Shown here piece after piece: positions 52,008 through 57,906 of a stretch of DNA of 57,906 nt. The stretch is taken from contig DFBZ01000053.1 of NCBI GenBank assembly GCA_002366835.1, forward strand, positions 1 through 57,906. The letters are read 5' to 3'. Origin of the DNA: Gammaproteobacteria bacterium UBA3067 (GTDB lineage Bacteria > Pseudomonadota > Gammaproteobacteria > Pseudomonadales > UBA3067). The notes under the pieces are model-generated. The model was not told the origin of the DNA and did not search any database. It was given only the letters and a program-made list of their open reading frames with translations. The position numbers and the translations under genes were made by a program. How positions within the stretch are numbered: position 1 is the stretch's first letter; every line of letters begins with the position of its first letter.

Positions 52008-53536
52008 CGTCTCACACCTCCTTTCCATTAGGGTTCTTTGGGAAAATACCCGTAGTGGGTGATTTCGTGCACCGAAACCTCAGTGTTGATTTTGTAGATA
52101 AGTGGGATCACTGGTTGCAAAATGGTTTGTATAGAACTGGGAAAGAGCTGGGAGAAAACTGGCCTGAGATATACCTCACCAGCCCTATCTGGCGCTTTGT
52201 GTTGAGCCCCGGGGTGGTTGATGGGCACGCCTACGTGGGAATTATGCTGCCAAGCATTGATAGCGCCGGGAGATACTTCCCTTTGACGGTGGTGGCGCCG
52301 ATTTTTCCAAACCACGTTGCTAGAGTATGGAGCCCAGATGCCAACCACTGGTTCGAGGCGGTGGAAGCGTTAATGCTTTCGGCATTGGAAGAAAGTCTTT
52401 CTCTAGAAGACTTTCACCAAAAGCTGCAAGCCTTACCGGCATCCTGGGCCGGAAAGGCGATACAAGCGGCATCCAGTCAGGATTCCTTTGTCTGCATCGA
52501 GCTGGATCATGTCTACGCGGCCCCCACGGTGCTTGCCGGTTTATGGGTCGAGCAATTGGTGGCTCAAGGCAGGCCTCGATCGTTTTGGTGGACAGCGGGT
52601 TCAGACTTGGTTTCCCCAGCCTTATTGATTAATCATGACTTGCCAGATACACATCATTTTCCGTCACTTTTTAATGGGCAGTGGGAAAATCGCCAGTGGT
52701 CGTTGGAATCCTGGCAAAAAGAAAACCCAAGCAGTGCGCCCATTGCTACCCTTAGTAATTCTAGCGAAACCGACTCCCTCCCTGTCGGCTTAAACGATGA
52801 AGGTTCTGCGCTGGAGCAACTTTTGGTGTCACCGCCGGTTCAGGTGCCAGTAGGGCGCACTCAATCAGTGGGGTTTACGCATCCCGGCAATGTGCGTGAT
52901 ATAAATCAGGATGCCTTTATTGAGTTGTCCGATGCGGGTGTTTGGGTGGTTGCTGATGGCATGGGCGGCCACCTTAACGGGGAAAGAGCCAGTCAGCTCA
53001 TCATCGAAGCAGTAAGCTGGGTCACCCCACGGCTGGGTCTGGAGGCAACCACTGATGAAATATCACTGCGGCTGGCGAACGTCAATCAGGCGCTTATTAA
53101 TGAGCGCCATGGTGATTCCAGAGAGGAGTCAGTCTGCGGCAGCACCGTTGTCGCACTGATTATAAAAAAGAATCATTTCTCATGTGTGTGGGCGGGGGAT
53201 TCACGCCTTTATTTGCTGCGCGATGGAATACTTCGAGCCGTCACCCAGGATCACAGCCTGCAGGAAGAAAGAGGAGAAACCGCGCCGCGTAATATTATTA
53301 CTCGAGCAGTCGGTGCTGCGCCGGAGCTTGAACTCGACCGGATTAGCGAAGCGCTTCAAATTGGCGACCGCTTAATGCTGTGCTCCGACGGGGTGTATGG
53401 TGAATTAAGTCCAGAAGAAATCAGCGCCGCCTTGTCTGCCGTTAGTTTAGAAAAAGCCATCAGCAACATATCAGAAGGCGTACTATCAAAAGCCGCCAGA
53501 GATAATCTCACCGCAGTGCTTGTCGACTATAATTGA
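51989..53536 (+). CDS. tagF-pppA: TagF-PppA fusion (T6SS regulator plus PP2C phosphatase)
   Basis: The 515-residue protein joins an N-terminal TagF domain (LGFFGKIPVVGDFVHRNL...PIWRFVLSPG...GRYFPLTVVAPI, about residues 12-200) to a C-terminal PP2C phosphatase (from about 291: VGFTHPGNVRDINQDAF, VVADGMGGHLNGERAS, VWAGDSRLYLLRDG, LMLCSDGVYGELS). The metal-site Asp residues are all present. TagF is a post-translational repressor in several T6SS and PppA reverses threonine phosphorylation; a fused form is known from Agrobacterium. No PpkA kinase is seen, so the phosphatase's partner must be elsewhere or absent. Confidence 0.92.
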   Translation: MPQKPLASHTSFPLGFFGKIPVVGDFVHRNLSVDFVDKWDHWLQNGLYRTGKELGENWPEIYLTSPIWRFVLSPGVVDGHAYVGIMLPSIDSAGRYFPLTVVAPIFPNHVARVWSPDANHWFEAVEALMLSALEESLSLEDFHQKLQALPASWAGKAIQAASSQDSFVCIELDHVYAAPTVLAGLWVEQLVAQGRPRSFWWTAGSDLVSPALLINHDLPDTHHFPSLFNGQWENRQWSLESWQKENPSSAPIATLSNSSETDSLPVGLNDEGSALEQLLVSPPVQVPVGRTQSVGFTHPGNVRDINQDAFIELSDAGVWVVADGMGGHLNGERASQLIIEAVSWVTPRLGLEATTDEISLRLANVNQALINERHGDSREESVCGSTVVALIIKKNHFSCVWAGDSRLYLLRDGILRAVTQDHSLQEERGETAPRNIITRAVGAAPELELDRISEALQIGDRLMLCSDGVYGELSPEEISAALSAVSLEKAISNISEGVLSKAARDNLTAVLVDYN

Positions 53537-53588
53537 TGCGTCATGCGGGCGAGTGTTTTGCCCCACGTTTTCCAAGGACGAATAATCT

Positions 53589-54110
53589 ATGTTTGAAATA
53601 CTCGCCAAATTACTCAAAGCGCTTAACTCCGACCGCGCCCCAGGCCAGATAAGTTCGGCGTTTGTTTTTGCCATGATTATCGGCTTTACCCCCACATTCG
53701 GTCTTCACAGCTTGGTTTTACTCTTGCTTGTATTACTCCTGCGTGTGCATCTCCCCAGTTTTATCGTGGCATTTGGCCTGTTTTCCGGTGTGGCTTATCT
53801 TCTGGATCCAATTTTTAACAATATCGGTTATCAGCTACTAACCCGAGCAGAATGGCAAGGGTTTTGGACAGAGCTATACCAATCAACCGCCTGGCGAGTC
53901 AGTCGTTTTAATAATACGGCCCTGCTTGGAAGCCTCACCGTTTCACTCGCAATGGCTCTGCCCTTATTTTTTCTAAGCAACTGGCTCATAAAAAAATACC
54001 GGGAAAGATTTCTGGTATGGATAAACAAAAGCAAACTGATGCAGGCATTGCGCGCTAATAAATTTTATCTGCTAATTGCTAAAGCCAACGAAGTGAGGGA
54101 AGCAGTATGA
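53589..54110 (+). CDS. TIGR03546/DUF2062-type membrane protein
   Basis: The 173-residue inner-membrane protein has three to four helices. The DUF2062-like beginning (SAFVFAMIIGFTPTFGLHSLVLLLLVLLLRVHLPSFIVAFGLFSG) is clear. AAGGACG precedes the start. It overlaps the next gene by four bases (ATGA), as the TIGR03546/TIGR03545 pair does elsewhere. Role unknown; its position next to the T6SS cluster may be coincidental. Confidence 0.8.
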   Translation: MFEILAKLLKALNSDRAPGQISSAFVFAMIIGFTPTFGLHSLVLLLLVLLLRVHLPSFIVAFGLFSGVAYLLDPIFNNIGYQLLTRAEWQGFWTELYQSTAWRVSRFNNTALLGSLTVSLAMALPLFFLSNWLIKKYRERFLVWINKSKLMQALRANKFYLLIAKANEVREAV

Positions 54111-55951
54111 ACAAGTGGTTACGTTGGCAAGGAGCATTAGGGTTTATCGTTGTCACCAGCCTGTTGCTGTCTATCGGCTGGTTTTTTCTCGACAACTGGA
54201 TTCACTACGCCATTGAAAGCCAGGGAGAAGACTTGGTGGGCGCCAAAGTAGAGCTGGAGCAGGTCAATACCACCCTCTCCCCCTTGGGCGTTGAGCTTAT
54301 AAACCTACAGGTTGCCGACCCGGATGAACCCTTTCAAAACATGCTTCAAATTGGAAATATTCGTACCCACCTCGACCCCCTCTACCTCCTGATGGGGCAA
54401 GCAATTTTTGACGAAGCAGAAATACTGGATGTGCAGTTTGCGACCGAAAGGAAAACCTCCGGGGCATTACCATCATCACAAAAGAAGAAAGATACGGTAG
54501 AAGAAAAAAGCATCGTGGATGAAGCACTTGAAGTAGCGGGTATAGAGCCGCCAAGTGTCGATAGCATTCTGGAAAAAGAAAAACTCACCACCCAGACAAA
54601 AGCAGAAGAGCTTGATGCCTTGTACCAGCAATGCGAAAAAATAGCGAAAGACGCGCAAAACACCATCCCCGACAAAACACGCCTCAAACAATATGAAGAC
54701 CGCTTACAGGCCATTGTGAAAGGGAAGCTTAAAAGTGTTGACGATTTTAAGCAGCGCAAACAGAAGTTGAAAGAATTAAAGGCAGAAATTCGATCCATCA
54801 AAACACAAATTGAAGAATCAAAAGACAAGCTATTAGCATGCCGCAGCAACTTTAACAAAGAGCTAAAAGCACTGCGTAACGCACCAAAAGAAGATGTGAA
54901 ACGCCTAAAAGACAAATACCAGTTTTCAGACCAAGGCGCTTCAAATTTCGCGCGACTATTATTTGGTGACTCGGCAGAAAAATGGCTGGACGAAGCCCTG
55001 GTCTGGTATGAAAAACTTGCCCCCGTCCTACTAGAAAGTGACTCTGAAGAAGAAACGATAGAGCGAAGTGTTGGGCGAAATATACATTACCCGGGTGTAA
55101 ACGCACTGCCAGATTTTCTGATCCGCAAATCAAAAGTGAGCTTGATTCTGCCTTATGGGGAATTTGTGGCAGAAATTAATGACATTACCCACCAACAGAG
55201 CATCCTCGGTCGCCCGATTACCCTTAACATGACCGGAAAAGAACTAACGGACTTTGATTCCTTTATTCTCGAAGGCCAATTCGATCGCAGAATAGTCGGT
55301 GAGGCAAAAGACAGCTTGCAGCTTAAGGTAGAAGGGCTAAAGGTCAACGACGCGAAACTGTTATCCCTCAAAGGTAATGACATCCGTTTAGCAGAAGCGA
55401 AAGCAGTGTTGAATGCCGAGGCAAACTACTACAAAAAGGAACTTCAATTTTTAAACAAAATGGAATTTGTCGATGCGCGTTTTGAAGGAGGAGGGGATAA
55501 AGGAATCGGTAAACAACTAGGGCTGGCACTGGCGAGCATCAAAACATTTAGCCTGAAAGCTTCTGCAAACGGGCCATTGGACGACCTCGATATCGACTTA
55601 AAATCCAACCTGGATAAAAAGATAGGAGACGCAATTTCTGCCCGAATGAAACAGAAGCAAAAAGAGCTTGAGAAAAAGCTAGAGACAAAGATAAACGCAC
55701 AGCTGGCGGGCTATCTAAAGAAAAATAATATTGACTCAGGAAAGTTTAATGTTGATGTGAATAACTTGAGTGCCTCGATGGACAAGAATAAGAAACAACT
55801 TGAGCAGCTGCTGGAAAGCGAAGTGGCTGATTATGAGGCGCAGAAGAAACAGGAGCTTGAAGAGAAGGAAGCTGCTGAAAAAGAGCGCTTAAAGCGAAAG
55901 GCTGATCAAGAGCTTAAGGATCAGTTGAAGAGCTTTAAGTTGAAGTTTTAG
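54107..55951 (+). CDS. TIGR03545-type membrane-anchored coiled-coil protein
   Basis: The 614-residue protein has one N-terminal helix (about residues 10-30), an AsmA-like stretch (GAKVELEQVNTTLSPLGVELINLQVADPDEPFQNMLQIGNIR), a long Lys/Glu-rich coiled coil (about 165-285), a beta-rich middle, and a second coiled coil to the C-terminus ending in KLKF. It is coupled to the preceding gene. The pair is conserved in several gammaproteobacteria and likely acts at the envelope. Function is not established to my knowledge. Confidence 0.8.
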   Translation: MNKWLRWQGALGFIVVTSLLLSIGWFFLDNWIHYAIESQGEDLVGAKVELEQVNTTLSPLGVELINLQVADPDEPFQNMLQIGNIRTHLDPLYLLMGQAIFDEAEILDVQFATERKTSGALPSSQKKKDTVEEKSIVDEALEVAGIEPPSVDSILEKEKLTTQTKAEELDALYQQCEKIAKDAQNTIPDKTRLKQYEDRLQAIVKGKLKSVDDFKQRKQKLKELKAEIRSIKTQIEESKDKLLACRSNFNKELKALRNAPKEDVKRLKDKYQFSDQGASNFARLLFGDSAEKWLDEALVWYEKLAPVLLESDSEEETIERSVGRNIHYPGVNALPDFLIRKSKVSLILPYGEFVAEINDITHQQSILGRPITLNMTGKELTDFDSFILEGQFDRRIVGEAKDSLQLKVEGLKVNDAKLLSLKGNDIRLAEAKAVLNAEANYYKKELQFLNKMEFVDARFEGGGDKGIGKQLGLALASIKTFSLKASANGPLDDLDIDLKSNLDKKIGDAISARMKQKQKELEKKLETKINAQLAGYLKKNNIDSGKFNVDVNNLSASMDKNKKQLEQLLESEVADYEAQKKQELEEKEAAEKERLKRKADQELKDQLKSFKLKF

Positions 55952-55960
55952 GGGCGCCGG

Positions 55961-56038
55961 GTGATTCCTGGTTTTGGCTTGGTTGCGACATTAACAGGAA
56001 TTATAGTCTGGTTATATGTAAGAATTAAAGGGAACTAA
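55961..56038 (+). CDS. possible 25-residue membrane peptide or stop-codon extension
   Basis: A GTG start preceded by AGGGG opens 25 codons, VIPGFGLVATLTGIIVWLYV then RIKGN. It is a single hydrophobic helix with a basic end. It is in the same frame as the preceding gene, three codons past its TAG, so readthrough would add the same helix as a tail. Expression is unproven. Confidence 0.25.
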   Translation: MIPGFGLVATLTGIIVWLYVRIKGN

Positions 56039-56049
56039 TTCCTGTTAAT
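55990..56049. repeat. 14-bp inverted repeat upstream of the C58-like protease gene
   Basis: ATTAACAGGAATTA (55990-56003) and TAATTCCTGTTAAT (56036-56049) are exact reverse complements with 32 bases between. It lies 73 bases before the next gene's start. It could be an operator, a transcript hairpin or the ends of a small insertion; nothing in the sequence decides. Confidence 0.6.
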
Positions 56050-56122
56050 AACAAGTTATAGGGCATCTAGTGCCCATCGAAAAAAACGAACTGAAAACTA
56101 CAATCTTGCAAGGATAGCTAAA

Positions 56123-56644
56123 ATGATTCTAATCTTCAAAACCAAAAATACAAACGCTTTCTCCAGTATCGACAACCCTGGGAGCTGCTCTGGGATGTCT
56201 GCAAACTGGGCTAAAGCGTCCCTTACATACGGTGGCGTTCGATATGCAGGAATGCTGAGTACAGCTGCCGCCAATATTGCAGCATCTGCGTACATGTTAA
56301 TGCCGGCCGCCGGAGATTCAGAACGAGTCATCGAAGCTAACAATCTTGTCGTTGGAGCCCATGCCCAACATGGGGGACCCGCTCCCATCACTGTAGCCAC
56401 AGTGGTCAATGGACTAGTGGCGTTGGCAGGGACTTATGTATGGTCCCTCGATTTTATGGGTGGCGGTGGTCACTTCATGGGGTGGAGAAACGATGCTGCT
56501 GCAGGGAAAATCGAGTTCTTCGATCCTAACTATGGTCTCTATTCATTCGACTCTGTTGCGGACGTACAAGCAAACTTGCCAGGTCTTATTGGGGTGTATG
56601 GGCTGATATCTGAATTTGAGACTTGGGAGGTAACCTCCAACTAG
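56123..56644 (+). CDS. YopT-like (C58 family) cysteine protease, candidate secreted effector
   Basis: The 173-residue protein has three separated motifs of the C58 papain-like family: Cys22 in GSCSGMSANW, His117 in GGHFMGWR and Asp134 in FFDPNYGLY. In YopT and AvrPphB the same Cys, His and Asp form the catalytic triad and the DPN-G wording is shared. The protein is a bare protease domain without a recognisable delivery or chaperone region and without a signal peptide. It stands alone, 171 bases past the TIGR03545 gene, near a full T6SS cluster and before intron debris. No candidate immunity gene is adjacent. Fold and triad are by pattern; effector role is inference. Confidence 0.7.
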   Translation: MILIFKTKNTNAFSSIDNPGSCSGMSANWAKASLTYGGVRYAGMLSTAAANIAASAYMLMPAAGDSERVIEANNLVVGAHAQHGGPAPITVATVVNGLVALAGTYVWSLDFMGGGGHFMGWRNDAAAGKIEFFDPNYGLYSFDSVADVQANLPGLIGVYGLISEFETWEVTSN

Positions 56645-56744
56645 AAAATTGATCAATACTGGGCACGCTTTGTAGGACTGTAGCGGCTTACTATTGGCAC
56701 AGCAGTCTTCCGATAGTTTCCAATACCTCCTGTAATTCCCTATA
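56645..56744. other. gene-free gap before the intron remnant
   Basis: One hundred bases follow the protease-like gene with no open frame and no hairpin worth naming. Confidence 0.4.
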
Positions 56745-57447
56745 ATCGGGTAGCCGAGGGTCTCTAACCCCCAGCCCCCACAACACCCTGCATGCGGATC
56801 CGCACAGGGCGTTTCCTGAAAACGTTTAAAGTAAGTCGGCCGATTAGCTCCTTCTTACTCCAATGATGGCTTCTGATTTTACGCCAACGTTCCTAAGTCC
56901 GGTCGGATACGGAATCGCTGAGCTGCACAGGCTCCTCATTGATTTACAGGTTCGGGCCTTCACCGTGTCCCAGCCATTACGCTGGGTATTTGGCTACTAT
57001 GCCGTCTGCTGACTTCTGCTTAATCACTGCCAAGGTTGCTCCTGTCAGCGCTATCGGTTTGTATCGGGTTCGCTCTCCACTAGCGATACATTCCAGTGGA
57101 GCCAAGGCACTTGTTAACCAGAGCCTCACTGGTTATCACCGATCGCTTGTTAAGCAGATCTCCCCAGGTAAGAGCATGAACTTTCCCTGCGCAACTGCAT
57201 CATTTACGGTGGCCGTTAGAACACATGGCTTCGTTGTCTTGTGCCAACTCGCCTTCAGCCTACGCCTCATATGATGTTCTTGTTCATCAGCTCGCAGTTT
57301 TGCGTCCGGCTTCCTCCAGACCGACCCTCGCAGGTAAGCCCTTGCCATTCGCTAGTAGTTATCGTTTACTCACAACATGGTAAGCAACGGTGTTCTTCCT
57401 ACAGAGGACTTTCACCTCATTAGTTCATGCCCATGCTGGGCGTACAC
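56745..57447 (-). mobile_element. ORF-less group II intron-like remnant
   Basis: Read on the minus strand this opens with GTGTACGCCCAGCATGGGCA and carries AATGAGGTGAAAGTCCTC, a block common near the 5' end of bacterial group II introns. It closes with the hairpins ACGCCCTG...CAGGGTGT and GGGGGCTGGGGGTTAGAGA ending CTACCCGAT, like the 3' domains. At about 703 bp it has no reverse transcriptase frame; the several short frames in both strands look spurious. I infer an internally deleted intron. The exact class and the domain V assignment cannot be confirmed by eye. Confidence 0.5.
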
Positions 57448-57450
57448 AAG

Positions 57451-57486
57451 TAGCGCAAGCGGACGGCTACGCCGCCGCTTCGCTGA
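57451..57486. repeat. GC-rich hairpin between the two intron elements
   Basis: AGCGCAAGCGGACGGC and GCCGCCGCTTCGCT pair around a three-base TAC loop with one or two bulges. It sits seven bases before the putative 5' end of the right-hand intron. Some group II introns (class C) insert just behind such stems. Confidence 0.5.
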
Positions 57487-57492
57487 GCGTTA

Positions 57493-57906
57493 GTGCGACA
57501 AGCGAAGCTTGTCATAACTTGCAGGGTGAAAGTCCCTGTCGGGCAAGGCGTAGCCTGCCACCCGTATCGAGTCTTGCGCGTTGTGCGGAGTCTGAGATTA
57601 GTGAGTACTTTTCAGCGTGAGGACGCCATCAGGCGAACAATCATCGTGAAGCGTAGGCAGAGAATTATATAGGCCATAGGGGGTGTCGTGCCCCTGAAGT
57701 GTTGGTATTGCTCCGAAAATAGCGAGTCTCAGTTGACCAGACTTATAACGCAGTCGAAGTCCAAGCAAAGCAACCGAACTGGCAAGGTTGTGGCGAACTG
57801 GCGGAGTTATCAAACCGTGGCATGTATAGAGAGTTATGACAGGAACTTGTGAGATCCGAAGGTGCCCCCGAAGGAAATGGGTAGGGAAGCCAAGTAGAAT
57901 ACGAGG
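57493..57906 (+). mobile_element. 5' part of a group II intron, cut by the window edge
   Basis: It begins GTGCGACAAGCG (group II 5' consensus GUGYG) and runs through the blocks TTGCAGGGTGAAAGTCCCTG, AAGTCCAAGCAAAGCAACCG and GAGTTATGACAGGAAC, the RNA domain I wording found upstream of intron-encoded reverse transcriptases in marine bacteria. The reverse transcriptase frame would lie beyond the right edge. Frames inside this stretch are not genes. Confidence 0.72.

Noticed and set aside
55961..56038. Resemblance of VIPGFGLVATL... to an archaeal-type PGF sorting tail
   Set aside because: The match is short, there is no upstream surface-protein frame, and the system is not expected in this kind of organism.
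56939..57274. A 111-residue frame within the intron remnant
   Set aside because: The region carries group II intron RNA blocks on the other strand and the frame has no domain or ribosome-binding site.

Overview
The window looks like a chromosomal segment of a marine-type gammaproteobacterium, probably Cellvibrionaceae-like. That reading rests on family content and coding style only, with no database search. The content includes PhoP/PhoQ-like regulators, a YfhL ferredoxin, MMPL-type RND exporters, an OmpA protein with thrombospondin type 3 repeats and the TIGR03545/TIGR03546 gene pair.

Layout. Positions 1-850 look like integron-cassette material: an attC-like site with long imperfect arms, a small membrane-anchored protein, then a hexanucleotide repeat where the next attC should be. 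Positions 1028-4009 carry a PAS-PAS hybrid sensor kinase and a 5'-nucleotidase. Positions 4139-21009 are a housekeeping and envelope block. It holds three MMPL/RND transporters, a lipoprotein, a Bcp peroxiredoxin, a chimeric surface/OmpA protein, a YfhL ferredoxin, a PhoPQ-like operon preceded by a PhoP-box-like promoter and a PepSY-like small gene, a nitroreductase and a 59-residue membrane protein.

Positions 21228-31522 are a complete type I-C CRISPR-Cas locus on the minus strand. The gene order is cas3-cas5c-cas8c-cas7-[parD-parE]-cas4-cas1-cas2-leader-array, with 24 intact 37-bp repeats plus a decayed terminal one. Two things stand out. First, cas3 is broken by one in-frame TGA at 30164-30166, with the frame otherwise open on both sides; it is not frameshifted. 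Second, a ParDE-type toxin-antitoxin pair with a perfect 19-bp-arm palindrome sits between the effector genes and the adaptation genes, so cas4-cas1-cas2 probably share the toxin-antitoxin promoter.

Positions 31694-53536 are a type VI secretion cluster in two divergent arms. The minus arm is tssA-tssB-tssC-hcp-tagJ-tssE-tssF-tssG-tssH. The plus arm is tagH(FHA)-tssJ-tssK-tssL(OmpA)-tssM-tagF/pppA fusion. No VgrG, PAAR or PpkA kinase gene is visible. Three small inverted-repeat elements (MITE-like, two families) sit in the intergenic gaps of this cluster. hcp is bracketed by hairpins and followed by a terminator, which suggests independent dosage.

Positions 53589-55951 encode the TIGR03546/TIGR03545 pair. 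At 56123-56644 lies a small gene with the Cys-His-Asp signature of YopT-like C58 cysteine proteases, a candidate effector next to the secretion cluster. From 56745 to the right edge the sequence is retroelement material: an ORF-less group II intron-like remnant on the minus strand, then the 5' part of a second group II intron that runs off the window.
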